Part shown: piece after piece, positions 1 through 8,004 of the stretch
Position numbering within the stretch: the first letter of the stretch is position 1
Layout of the letters: each line of letters opens with the position of its first letter
Origin: Kribbella qitaiheensis
GTDB taxonomy: Bacteria; Actinomycetota; Actinomycetes; Propionibacteriales; Kribbellaceae
NCBI RefSeq assembly: GCF_014217565.1
Contig: NZ_CP043661.1
Span: forward strand, 7,130,001-7,194,000
Length of the DNA stretch: 64,000 nt
Direction of reading: 5' to 3'
Notes under the pieces: model-generated
The model's input: the letters and a program-made list of their open reading frames with translations, nothing else
The model's database searches: none
Told to the model about the DNA's origin: nothing
Translations under genes and position numbers: made by a program

Positions 1-66
1 GAGTGGGAGCACCTTCGCTACGCGGTTCGCGACCTCAACCAGCTCGAGGCGGACGCGGCCGGCTGA
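1..66 (+). CDS. C-terminal end of an unidentified protein
   Basis: The first 21 codons of the window read openly in frame 1 and end with TGA at 64-66. The peptide contains LRYAVRDLNQLEADAAG, which I do not recognise. The stop abuts the stop of the convergent amidase gene with no base between them. Only the tail is present, so no function is offered. Confidence 0.5.
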   Translation, partial: EWEHLRYAVRDLNQLEADAAG

Positions 67-996
67 TCAGCTGCCGCCGGGGCCGTTCGGATCGTTCGGA
101 TCGACCGGCGCCGACGGATCGACCGGGTCGGACGGGTCAGCGGGATCCGACGGGTCGGCGGGGTCGTTCGGGTCGACCGGCGGGACCGGGTCCGGGTCCA
201 GGGCCGCGCCGGGGAGGGCTTTCATGATGGCTTCGAAGCGGCGGACGTAATCGCTGTAGCGGCCTGCCTCCGCGTTGATCAGGCCCTGCACGCGGCCCGC
301 CAGATCGGCGTACCGCTGGGTCTCCGCGGCCTCGAACCTCCTCAGCTCGGCCATTACCTCGTCTGCGTTCGCCATGTCATCTCCAGGTCCGGCCTTCAGT
401 ACTGCGGCCAGGTCGGTACGGAACTTGTTCATCGGGCAGTGGCCCGGGTCGTCCTTGCGGCGGGTGTGTTCCCGGTGCCCGATCACGGACAGCGCGGACC
501 ACCCGTAGAAGTCGCAGATCGCGGCTGCGTGCAACAGCGCAGTACGGTAACCGGCGGCCGTCATCGAGCGCGCGCCGTCGTACCGGATCTCGTTGCCGTA
601 GTAGTAGTCGTTGCCGTCCAGGTTGTCCGCACCGGGGCGCAGTTCGCCGGCGTACCCGTTGTAGTTCTCGGCCATCACGTGGTTCAGCGTCGTCAGCGAG
701 CCCTTGCCCGCGTGGTTCGCCCGGCCGATGGCTCCCAGGTGCAGGTCGCCGTCCATGTCGGTCGACACGTTGCACAGCGGTCCCGGGATGCCTTCCTCAG
801 GGCGGCCGCGGACGAAGAGGAAATTCAGATAGTCGTCGGTCTGCGAGTTGCTTCCGGTGTGGTGGATGACGATCCCGCGCGCATCCTTGATCCCGCCGGG
901 CCGGCCGCGAGTCCGCCAGCCCGGATACTCGCGCACCTTGACTTCCCACTTCCGCAACGCGGCGAGCATTTGATCAGCCGACATCGGCCTGGCCAA
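67..996 (-). CDS. N-acetylmuramoyl-L-alanine amidase / PGRP-like protein
   Basis: A 309-residue protein with an Amidase_2/PGRP-like fold. Zinc-ligand motifs are visible as IVIHHTGS near residue 43, ANHAG, and HREHTRRKDDPGHCP near residue 175. The family cleaves the bond between muramic acid and L-alanine in peptidoglycan. The last 45 residues or so are a low-complexity acidic tail of repeated DP(S/A/N)DP units, resembling a spacer. No signal peptide is obvious, so export or a phage/endolysin-like use is unclear. The chosen start is TTG at 996 because GAGGAG lies about five bases upstream; an in-frame ATG at 984 has a poorer ribosome site. The gene runs convergently into the partial gene at the window edge. 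Confidence 0.8.
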   Translation of the reverse strand: MARPMSADQMLAALRKWEVKVREYPGWRTRGRPGGIKDARGIVIHHTGSNSQTDDYLNFLFVRGRPEEGIPGPLCNVSTDMDGDLHLGAIGRANHAGKGSLTTLNHVMAENYNGYAGELRPGADNLDGNDYYYGNEIRYDGARSMTAAGYRTALLHAAAICDFYGWSALSVIGHREHTRRKDDPGHCPMNKFRTDLAAVLKAGPGDDMANADEVMAELRRFEAAETQRYADLAGRVQGLINAEAGRYSDYVRRFEAIMKALPGAALDPDPVPPVDPNDPADPSDPADPSDPVDPSAPVDPNDPNGPGGS

Positions 997-1304
997 GACA
1001 ACTCCTCACATCGATGATCCCAGCCATCCCCAGCGACGCGGAGTGGGCGGCTCCATACTCTCGGTAGTTGCCACATATGACCGTGACTTAAACCTCCCGC
1101 CCGCGAGAACCTACCGATCCCCCCGCCCCAAGTCGAGGGATCTGGCCGTTCCCGGCTGACCCCGGCACTGGCGCCCCCTCTTCGGCACACCGACCAGGAC
1201 GTCTGGGACCGCTTTGCTTTCCAGGGCGGGGGGCGTCGCTAACTGGAAAATTTCTCTGCGCATATCCAAGAATGTTTCCAGCTAGCGGAGCCCCGATCAG
1301 CCAG

Positions 1305-1412
1305 GGGTGTCCCGAGCGACAGGTAATAGTCCCCCGAAATGCCCCTGGTACTGCTGGGCTGAGCGTGGCGCCCGGGTCAGCGGGCGACCATTACCTGTCG
1401 CTCGGGACACCC
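1305..1412. repeat. 23-bp perfect inverted repeat, arms 62 bp apart
   Basis: The arm at 1305-1327 (begins GGGTGTCCCGAGCGAC) is matched exactly by its reverse complement at 1390-1412, with 62 bases between. The gap is too long for a simple terminator. The layout resembles the inverted-repeat elements near 25.9 and 52.3 kb, although the arm sequence differs. It may be a small non-autonomous mobile element or a structured RNA. Confidence 0.7.
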
Positions 1413-1450
1413 ACTCCAAATGAGGGCGAGACCGGCCGCTGGGAACGACA

Positions 1451-1487
1451 AACCGCCCGTCACCTGTTTCGCAGGTCACGGGCGGTT
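1451..1487 (-). terminator. Rho-independent-type hairpin after glnA
   Basis: Arms 1451-1466 and 1472-1487 pair at 15 of 16 positions around a five-base loop. The hairpin sits 32 bases downstream of the glnA stop. No long U-tract follows, as is usual in actinobacteria. Confidence 0.7.
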
Positions 1488-1518
1488 GCGCGCAAATCAG
1501 GTCAGAGACCCGCGCCGA

Positions 1519-2943
1519 TCACACGTCGTAGTACAGCTCGAACTCGTGCGGGTGGGGGCGGAGCTGGATCGGGGCGATCTCGTTCTCGCGCTTGAAATCG
1601 ATCCAGGTCTCGATCAGGTCCGCGGTGAACACGTCGCCCTCGAGGAGGAAGTCGTGGTCGGCCTCGAGCGAGTCGATCACGGCCGGCAGCGAGGTCGGCA
1701 CCTGGGCGACCGAGGAGTGCTCCTCCGGCGGCAGCTCGTACAGGTCCTTGTCGATCGGGTCCGCGGGCTCGATCTTGTTGCGGATACCGTCCAGGCCGGC
1801 CAGCAGCTGGGCCGCGAAGGCCAGGTACGGGTTGGAGGACGGGTCGGGGCAGCGGAACTCGATCCGCTTGGCCTTCGGGTTCGAACCGGTGATCGGGATC
1901 CGGATGCAGGCCGACCGGTTGCGCTGCGAGTAGACCAGGTTCACCGGCGCCTCGAAGCCCGGCACCAGACGGTGGTAGGAGTTCACGGTCGGGTTGGTGA
2001 AGGCCAGCAGCGACGGGGCGTGCTTCAGGATGCCGCCGATGTACCAGCGGGCCATGTCGGACAGGCCGCCGTACCCGGACTCGTCGTAGAACAGCGGGTT
2101 GCCGTCGCTCCACAGCGACTGGTGGCAGTGCATGCCCGAGCCGTTGTCGCCGAAGATCGGCTTCGGCATGAAGGTCGCGGTCTTGCCGGCGTCCCAGGCG
2201 GTGTTCTTGACGATGTACTTGAACTTCATCAAGTCGTCCGCCGCGGTCAGCAGCGTGTCGAAGCGGTAGTTGATCTCCGCCTGGCCCGCCGTACCGACCT
2301 CGTGGTGGGCGCGCTCGACGATCAGCCCGCTGGTCTCGAGGTGCTTGGTGATGTCGTTGCGCAGGTCGGCGAAGTGGTCGACCGGCGGCGCGGGGAAGTA
2401 ACCGCCCTTGTAGCGGACCTTGTAGCCACGGTTACCACCCTCTTCGACCCGGCCGGTGTTCCAGGCGCCGGCGACGGAGTCGATGTGGTAGTAGCTCTCG
2501 TTCTGCTTCGTCTCGAACCGTACGTCGTCGAAGACGTAGAACTCGGCCTCGGGCGCGAAGAAGGCGGTGTCGGCGATGCCGGTCGACTTCAGGTACTCCT
2601 GCGCCTTACGGGCGATGTTGCGCGGGTCGCGGCTGTACGCCTCGCCGGTCAGCGGGTCGTGCACGAAGAAGTTGACGATCAGCGTCTTGTCCGCGCGGAA
2701 CGGGTCCAGGTACGCGGTGGTCGGGTCGGGCAGCAGGGACATGTCCGACTCGTGGATCTGCTGGAAGCCCCGGATCGACGAACCGTCGAACTGGAGACCG
2801 TCCTCGAAGACCTCGGGACCGAAGGATCCGACCGGGACGGTGAAGTGCTGCATGGTGCCCGGCAGGTCACAGAACCGGACATCGATGAATACGACGCCCT
2901 CGTCCTTGACGTAGGCGAGCAGCTCCTCAGCGCTGGAAAACAT
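1519..2943 (-). CDS. glnA: Glutamine synthetase type I (GlnA)
   Basis: A 474-residue protein of normal GSI-beta length. It condenses ammonium and glutamate to glutamine with ATP in the cytoplasm as a dodecamer. Visible signatures are the beta-grasp N-terminus with FDGSSIRGF (near residue 55), FFAPEAEFYVFD, the ATP-binding NGSGMHCHQS, NRSACIRIP, and the adenylylation loop DKDLYELPPEE with the target tyrosine near residue 402. The presence of that loop suggests control by GlnE. GAGGAG six bases before the ATG at 2943 supports the start. A double GlnR operator lies 50-90 bases upstream. The divergent neighbour is an RDD protein, a common actinobacterial arrangement. Confidence 0.98.
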   Translation of the reverse strand: MFSSAEELLAYVKDEGVVFIDVRFCDLPGTMQHFTVPVGSFGPEVFEDGLQFDGSSIRGFQQIHESDMSLLPDPTTAYLDPFRADKTLIVNFFVHDPLTGEAYSRDPRNIARKAQEYLKSTGIADTAFFAPEAEFYVFDDVRFETKQNESYYHIDSVAGAWNTGRVEEGGNRGYKVRYKGGYFPAPPVDHFADLRNDITKHLETSGLIVERAHHEVGTAGQAEINYRFDTLLTAADDLMKFKYIVKNTAWDAGKTATFMPKPIFGDNGSGMHCHQSLWSDGNPLFYDESGYGGLSDMARWYIGGILKHAPSLLAFTNPTVNSYHRLVPGFEAPVNLVYSQRNRSACIRIPITGSNPKAKRIEFRCPDPSSNPYLAFAAQLLAGLDGIRNKIEPADPIDKDLYELPPEEHSSVAQVPTSLPAVIDSLEADHDFLLEGDVFTADLIETWIDFKRENEIAPIQLRPHPHEFELYYDV

Positions 2944-2993
2944 ACATACTCCTCGGGGTGGCTCAGAGATTGTTCTGAACGTAGGCCCTGCCG

Positions 2994-3031
2994 ATTACTC
3001 GGCCGTGACCCCAATGTTTCGCGGATGTTAC
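2994..3031 (-). promoter_or_regulatory. GlnR operator, a1-b1-a2-b2 double box upstream of glnA
   Basis: Read on the minus strand, GTAAC-n6-GAAAC (3031-3016) is followed after exactly six bases by GTCAC-n6-GTAAT (3009-2994). This gives the 22-bp period known for the GlnR-bound glnA promoters of Streptomyces. The upstream box matches the consensus GTnAC-n6-GAAAC fully; the downstream box is weaker in its second half. The site predicts nitrogen-dependent control of glnA. The RDD gene begins 100 bases away on the other strand and could also be affected. Confidence 0.8.
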
Positions 3032-3132
3032 GCCCAGCGTGGTCCGCGCTGACCAACTGGCGGCGGCCACGGGGTGGTGAGATCCCCGGCCACACGATTC
3101 ATGTCCTCCTGGCGGACACTAGGCTTGACATC

Positions 3133-3597
3133 ATGGCATCATCTGCGGAATCCGGGGCAGGACCCACCGAGGAGTTCCGATATGCGGGCAGCCGGCTCGG
3201 GTTGCCCGAGGACGGACCGGGCTCGGTAGCCGGCTGGGGACGCAGAGTGGCCGCCCTGTTCGTCGACTGGCTGATCGCGGGCCTGATCGCGTCGGCCGTG
3301 ACCGGCAAACCGATGTGGGCCGGGGGCAACGACTACAACACCGCCCAGCTGATCGCGTTCTTCGCCATGTCGGCGATCCTGAGCGGTCTCGGCGGCGCCA
3401 CCATCGGTCACCGGCTGCTCGGTCTGCGGGTCGTTCGCACCCAACCGGGCGGGACGGGGTACGCCGCGCAGGTCGGCCTGCTGGGCGGTGCGATCCGGGC
3501 ATTCCTGCTCTGCCTGATCATCCCCGCGGTCGTCTACGACCGAGACCGCCGAGGCCTCCACGACAAGGCCGCCAACACAGTCGTCGTACGCCGGTGA
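3133..3597 (+). CDS. RDD family membrane protein
   Basis: A 154-residue protein with the RDD fold: the first membrane segment near residues 35-60 (RRVAALFVDWLIAGLIAS), a second near 75-95, the internal GHRLLGLRVVR motif, and a third hydrophobic stretch ending in YDRDRRGLHDKAANT. These features are typical of small actinobacterial RDD proteins, whose biochemical role is not settled. The ATG at 3133 gives an N-terminus that starts just before the conserved region; the frame is open far upstream, but that stretch lies antisense to glnA. In actinobacteria this gene often sits between glnA and DUF4191/lipA; here a four-gene block separates it from those. Confidence 0.88.
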   Translation: MASSAESGAGPTEEFRYAGSRLGLPEDGPGSVAGWGRRVAALFVDWLIAGLIASAVTGKPMWAGGNDYNTAQLIAFFAMSAILSGLGGATIGHRLLGLRVVRTQPGGTGYAAQVGLLGGAIRAFLLCLIIPAVVYDRDRRGLHDKAANTVVVRR

Positions 3598-3797
3598 CTA
3601 CGCGTCACCGTCCGGGAACGACCATTCGTTGGTAGATTTCTGGGCATGTGTGCTTGTGCGTCCGTGACTCGTCCCCGCCGTTTTGCTGACGGCGCTGGGA
3701 CAGTCGGTCATTAGATTCCACAGTTCCGCGCCGCCGGCTTCCTGCCGGGCGGCCGTTTCGCGTTGCCTGGCCCCTGCCATCCCTCAGGAGCCTCCGC

Positions 3798-4406
3798 ATG
3801 TACCCACACAAGCACTCCGGGCCGACCGATCCTGCGATCGTCTACTTGATCGTCGGCCTTCCCGGCGCGGGGAAGACGACTCACGCGAAGGAGCTGGAGA
3901 TCAGCGCGTCGGCCCTGCGGCTGACGCCGGACGAGTGGCAGATCGCGCTGTTCGGCGATCAGAACCCGCCGGACAAGCGTGACCTGGTCGAAGGCAAGTT
4001 GATTCAGCTCGGCATGCGGGCCGCCGAGCTGGGCACCAATGTCGTCTTCGACTTCGGGTTCTGGGGCAAGGACGAACGATCGGCGCTCCGCTGGATCGCC
4101 GCCACCGTCGGCGCGCGCAGCCAAGTCGTCTATCTCCCGATAGACCACGACGAGCAACGCAAGCGGGTCACCAACCGACTCGCGACCACACCCGACCAAA
4201 CGTGGCACATGAGCGACCTCGAGCTTGAGCAGTGGCGAGCTCAGTTCCAAGCCCCGGACGACGAGGAACTGCTGGGCTCCCAGATCCCACCCGTCCCGCC
4301 AGACCACCCGGCCTGGTCGAACTGGGCCTCCCAACGCTGGCCATCCTTACCCGACCAGTACACCCCAACCGCCACGCACTCGCGACACCTACACGAACAG
4401 GGTTAG
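3798..4406 (+). CDS. P-loop kinase-like ATPase (AAA_33/zeta-toxin-like fold)
   Basis: A 202-residue protein with Walker A GLPGAGKTT at residues 20-28, a following LTPDEW motif and a putative Walker B region VVFDFGFWGKDER. This order fits small-molecule or nucleic-acid kinases of the AAA_33 type, which includes zeta-toxin-like and polynucleotide-kinase-like proteins. The substrate cannot be read from the sequence, and no antitoxin gene is adjacent. The protein has a Pro-rich C-terminus that may be dispensable. Its stop overlaps by three bases the stop of the convergent aminopeptidase gene (TTAG at 4403-4406). The 200 bases before it hold no recognisable feature. Confidence 0.8.
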   Translation: MYPHKHSGPTDPAIVYLIVGLPGAGKTTHAKELEISASALRLTPDEWQIALFGDQNPPDKRDLVEGKLIQLGMRAAELGTNVVFDFGFWGKDERSALRWIAATVGARSQVVYLPIDHDEQRKRVTNRLATTPDQTWHMSDLELEQWRAQFQAPDDEELLGSQIPPVPPDHPAWSNWASQRWPSLPDQYTPTATHSRHLHEQG

Positions 4407-5609
4407 GAGAGGACCCATTCGTCGTTTTCCAGCAGCGGGATTTTGCCGGTGGGGGTGGTGGCGGTGACGGTCAGGCCGTCGCCGCCTACTACGACGTCGG
4501 TGTGGACGTTGGCGGAGTTGAGGCCGGCGGCGTACTGCTCGTCGGGGCTGAGCTCCAGTCCGCCTTCGATTGCGAAGGGGAAGCTTTGGCCCCAGGCGAC
4601 GTGGCAGCCGGCGTTCTCGTCGAAGAGGGTGTTGTGGAAGACGGTGTTGGCCTGTGCGATCCGGGAATCGCGATCGACCAGTGCCACTTCGCCGAGACTG
4701 CGGGCGTTCTCGTCGCTGTCGAGTTGAGCGCGTGCCACCTCGGCGCCGACGTCGGCTGAGACGTCCGTGATCCGACCGCCTTCGAGGGTGAGCCGCAAAC
4801 CCTCGACGAGTTGCCCTGCGATGACGACCGGCTTGGTCACCCGCAGTACGCCGTCCGCGCGGCGGCGATCCGGGCTGGTGAAGACCTCTTCGGTCGGGAT
4901 GTTCGGCATGTAGGTGATGCCGGCCCGGATCGATGACCGACCCGCCAGTCCAGCGGCAGTTGGGAATCAGGCCGACCGTGAAGTCGGTGCCGTCGCCGGA
5001 GTACGTGAGTTCGCTGACCTGCAAGGCATCCAGCGCCTTCGCGCGCGCCGCCAACGTCGCCGCCCGCTCGCGCCACTGCTCCACCGGATCGGCTTCGTCC
5101 AGCCGCATCGCTTTGCCGACGGCGGTCCAGAGCCGCTCGACATCCGGTTCGCCGTAGACCTGACTCGCCCAGCCGGCGTTGGGTGCCGCGACGACGGTCC
5201 ACCGACACTCACCGGTCATCGCCGCCCGCTGCCTGGCCGTCATCTCGCCCCTGCGGACAGCGGTCAGCTTCGTGGGGTCGATGCCGGCGAAGATCGAAGC
5301 ATCCGGAGTACCGACCAGTCCGATCGTCGCGATGCCCTGCTCGATCCACTCGTTCGTGCGCTGCAGGGCCCACGGCCGGTCTTCGGTCAGCGTCTCGATC
5401 GTGGCGTGCGCGAGTTCGGACCGCCGGATCGGCCCGTCGGTCCAGGCGACCTCCACCCAGCCGGCGCCGGCGACGTACGCCTGCTCGACCACGGCGCGGG
5501 CGATCTCCAGCTGAGCGATGTCGGCGCTGATCACCACACCCTGCCCCGGCTGGACGTTCACCCCCACCCGGACGACCAGATCCGCGAACCTGACAAGTCG
5601 GTCGTTCAT
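4403..5609 (-). pseudogene. M29-family aminopeptidase, frame broken by +1 shift
   Basis: Residues from ATG 5609 to about 4930 match the N-terminal half of thermophilic metalloaminopeptidases (AmpS/AmpT, family M29), with VNVQPGQGVVISAD and LTYSGDGTDFTVGL. The C-terminal half continues in another frame from about 4920 to the TAA at 4403, with MPNIPTEEVFTSPD, the metal-binding region NTVFHNTLFDENAGCHVAWG and DVVVGGDGLTV. Removing one C from the CCC at 4924-4926 restores ...DPAGITYMPNIPTEEVF.... All expected domains are present, so the break is recent or a sequencing error. Unrepaired, the product lacks the metal site. The full protein would be about 400 residues, normal for the family. Confidence 0.85.
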
Positions 5610-5657
5610 GCATCCACCTCACGAGATGTCGACGTCACGACGAACACTGCCAGACAG

Positions 5658-6446
5658 TCAGCTCTCGTACTGGTCCGGGACGCGCATGTTGGGTCCGCCG
5701 ACCTGCAGGCCGAGTGGCTCGGCGCGTCCCTTCGGCTCCTCCCATGCCTCTTGCCGGCCGAGCGCTGTGAGGTCGAGGTAGTGGTAGCCGTTGTGGAATT
5801 CCTCGATGCCACGCCCGTACGTCGAGTAGGTGTGGAACACCTCGTCGCCGACGCGGAGGAAGGCGCTGATGCCCGGCAGCTCCTCGCCGTTCATGTCGTC
5901 CGTCCACGGCCCGCCGGTCCACGGCGTACCGGCGTCGGCGAGCTCGGCCTGGTCGCGGAAGTGGAGCAGCACCGGCATGATCCGGTCGTCGAGAGTCGCG
6001 TGGTAATCGTAGTTGAAGGCGGTCCCGTACGACGAGTACCAGGGGAACGTCCAGCCCATCCGATCCCGGTACGCCGCCAGCTTCTCGTACGGCGCTCGCG
6101 AGACGGCGACGAGCGTGGTGTTGCGGACGTGGAGCTGCCGGAGCCGGCCGATCCCGTCGGCGGCGGAGGAGCAACTCGGGCAACCCTCGTCCCACTCCGG
6201 CGCGAACATGAAGTGATGCATCACCAGCTGCGGCCGCCCGTCGAAGAGGTCCAGCAGGCTGACCTTCCCGTCCGGACCGTCGAACTCGTACGGCCTGTCG
6301 ACCCGGACCATCGGCAGCCGCCGCCGCTCCGCGTTCAACGCGTCGCGAGCGCGGGTCACCTCTTTCTCCTTCGCCAGCAACTCCTTGCGCGCCGCGAACC
6401 ACTCCTCCCGCGACACAACCTCAGGCAGCTCACCCATCTCTGTCAC
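5658..6446 (-). CDS. DUF899 thioredoxin-like protein
   Basis: A 262-residue protein with the DUF899 pattern: an N-terminal helix-rich segment (VVSREEWFAARKELL), RPQLVMHHFMFAPEWDEGCPSCSS with a CPSC dithiol near residues 92-95, SRAPYEKLAAYRDRMGW, and a C-terminal YHYLDLTALGRQE. The family has a thioredoxin-like fold but no well-defined reaction. A redox role is inferred only from the CxxC. The ATG at 6446 is the first in frame. It lies 49 bases upstream of the aminopeptidase gene on the same strand and could be co-transcribed with it. Confidence 0.88.
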   Translation of the reverse strand: MTEMGELPEVVSREEWFAARKELLAKEKEVTRARDALNAERRRLPMVRVDRPYEFDGPDGKVSLLDLFDGRPQLVMHHFMFAPEWDEGCPSCSSAADGIGRLRQLHVRNTTLVAVSRAPYEKLAAYRDRMGWTFPWYSSYGTAFNYDYHATLDDRIMPVLLHFRDQAELADAGTPWTGGPWTDDMNGEELPGISAFLRVGDEVFHTYSTYGRGIEEFHNGYHYLDLTALGRQEAWEEPKGRAEPLGLQVGGPNMRVPDQYES

Positions 6447-6521
6447 CCACGTTCAGCGTCATCGGTCGCACGCTACCCGCTGGTGGGCGGCAGCGCAGGC
6501 CGTTTTCGGCTGCTGGAAGAC

Positions 6522-7799
6522 CTAGCGCTTGGTGAGGAGGAGTTGGACGTCGTCGAGGTAGCCCGAGCGGAAGCCCGCCTCGGAGTAGGCGAGGTAGAAC
6601 TCCCACATCCGGCGGAAGGTCGGGTCGAAGCCGAGGGCCTCGATGGTGGGCCATTGCTCGATGAAGCGGTTGCGCCAGATCCGGAGCGTGCGGGCGTAGT
6701 CGGGGCCGAGATGGCGGAGCACCTGGGCCCGCAGGCCGGTGTGCTGGGCGGTGACTTCCTGGATCGCGTGCACCGAGGGGAGCAGGCCGCCGGGGAAGAT
6801 GTACTTCTGGACCCAGGTGAAGGTGTTGCGGGTGGCAAGCATCCGGTCGTGCGGCATCACGATCGCCTGGACCACGCCGACGCCACCCGGTGCCAGCCGG
6901 CGTTCGATCGCGTCGAAGTAGACCGGCCAGTACCTCTCGCCGACCGCTTCGATCATCTCGACGCTGAGGACCGCGTCGAACTCGCCGATCTGGTCGCGGT
7001 AGTCGCGCAGCGCGACCTGGACCCGGTCGCTGACACCCGCGTCGGCGATCCGCCGCTGCGCCAGCAATGCCTGCTGCGACGCGATCGTGATCGCCGTGAC
7101 CCACGCACCACGCTGCGCGGCGCGGATCGCGAGACTCGCCCAGCCGCAGCCGATGTCGAGCACCCGGGAGCCGGCGTGGACACCGGCCGCGTCCAGGATC
7201 GAGTCGAGTTTGCGGAGCTGCGCGGGCGAGAGTTCGTCGTACGACGCCGAGCCGAGATCGTCGGCGGCGTTCGGTCCGAAGTACGCCGCGGAGTACGTCA
7301 GGGTGGGATCGAGGAACTCCGAGAACATCGCGTTGCTGAGGTCGTAGTGGCGGCTGACGTTCTCCCGCGCACCGGGCCGGTCGTTCTCCTGCTCACCGGG
7401 CTGGGACCGGGTCACCAGCCAGCGCAGCGACTGCGCCCATTTCGGCAGTAGTTGCCGAGACTCGTCATCGCTGAACCGCTCGGCGAACGGAACCAGCAGG
7501 TCGGCCAGGTCCGTGCCGGGCTCCGGATCCCAGTCGCCGGCCAGGTAGGCCTCGCCGAAGCCGGAGCCGGCGTCCTGACCGAGCCGGTCCAGGAAGGCGG
7601 CGCTACGGTGCACCCGCATCGCCGGGCCGCCCAGCCCGTACGGCTTGTTGTCCAGGCGGATGGTGGCCGGCAGGTCCTTGGCGATCATCCGGATCGCGGC
7701 CAGCGCGCCGACCCGGCGTACCGGGTTCGACCTTGGCCGGACCAACGTCGGCCAGGTCTCGGCCACCGGCTGATGTACCGCCGGCATCAGATCCGTCAT
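6522..7799 (-). CDS. Cyclopropane-fatty-acyl-phospholipid synthase family methyltransferase
   Basis: A 425-residue SAM-dependent methyltransferase of the CFA-synthase family, which adds a methylene or methyl group across unsaturated lipid acyl chains. Visible are the RPRSNPVRRVGALAAIRMIAK start, the N-terminal lipid-binding domain with FGEAYLAGDWD, ENVSRHYDLSNAMFSEFLDPTLTYSAAYF, the SAM motif VLDIGCGWASLA near residue 215, and SVEMIEAVGERYWPVYF. The start ATG at 7799 is chosen over the GTG at 7835 because a GGGGCGGAG run immediately precedes it. DUF899 follows on the same strand. Whether the product is a cyclopropane or a methyl-branched lipid cannot be told. Confidence 0.92.
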   Translation of the reverse strand: MTDLMPAVHQPVAETWPTLVRPRSNPVRRVGALAAIRMIAKDLPATIRLDNKPYGLGGPAMRVHRSAAFLDRLGQDAGSGFGEAYLAGDWDPEPGTDLADLLVPFAERFSDDESRQLLPKWAQSLRWLVTRSQPGEQENDRPGARENVSRHYDLSNAMFSEFLDPTLTYSAAYFGPNAADDLGSASYDELSPAQLRKLDSILDAAGVHAGSRVLDIGCGWASLAIRAAQRGAWVTAITIASQQALLAQRRIADAGVSDRVQVALRDYRDQIGEFDAVLSVEMIEAVGERYWPVYFDAIERRLAPGGVGVVQAIVMPHDRMLATRNTFTWVQKYIFPGGLLPSVHAIQEVTAQHTGLRAQVLRHLGPDYARTLRIWRNRFIEQWPTIEALGFDPTFRRMWEFYLAYSEAGFRSGYLDDVQLLLTKR

Positions 7800-7957
7800 C
7801 TCCGCCCCTCGCCCCTCGAGCTGTCCTGGCCGCACTCTATGGCCGATTGGCCGTCGCGCGGCGCGACACCAGGTACAGAAGTCCTCACGTCTAGAGAACG
7901 CCGCTGGAACCGATCGGTTACCGCTCCGCGTACCCCGGGGCGAAGAGCTGAAGTAAA

Positions 7958-7990
7958 TCCGGCCCCGTCGATTGGATCGGCGGGGCCGGA
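7958..7990 (-). terminator. Terminator hairpin after DUF4191 gene
   Basis: A 10-bp perfect stem (7958-7967 with 7981-7990) closes a 13-base loop, 14 bases beyond the DUF4191 stop. On the minus strand it is followed by ATTTAC. It would end the lipA-DUF4191 transcript. Confidence 0.65.
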
Positions 7991-8004
7991 GTCATGCTTT
8001 CGGG

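Larger units (their letters stand above)
997..1518. other. Intergenic region with inverted repeat and glnA terminator
   Basis: This 520-base gap between the amidase promoter side and the end of glnA has no convincing gene. It holds a 23-bp perfect inverted repeat (1305-1412) and a terminator hairpin (1451-1487), annotated separately. The remainder (997-1300) should contain the amidase promoter, but I cannot assign -10/-35 boxes with confidence. Confidence 0.5.

Noticed and set aside
1860..1900. tRNA T-loop-like GGGTTCGAAC sequence
   Set aside because: It lies inside the glnA coding region and no cloverleaf can be built around it.
1420..3597. Very long open frame (over 700 codons) on the plus strand ending with the RDD protein
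   Set aside because: Most of it lies antisense to glnA and reads as Arg/Val/Gly/Asp-rich sequence typical of the reverse strand of high-GC genes. Only the last 154 codons, from ATG 3133, resemble a real protein.
3798..4406. Zeta-type toxin of a toxin-antitoxin pair
   Set aside because: The P-loop fold is compatible, but no small antitoxin gene is adjacent and the motif set fits general AAA_33 kinases equally well.
4914..7451. Long plus-strand frame opposite the aminopeptidase, DUF899 and methyltransferase genes
   Set aside because: No recognisable domain; composition is that of an antisense shadow, and three well-supported genes occupy the other strand.
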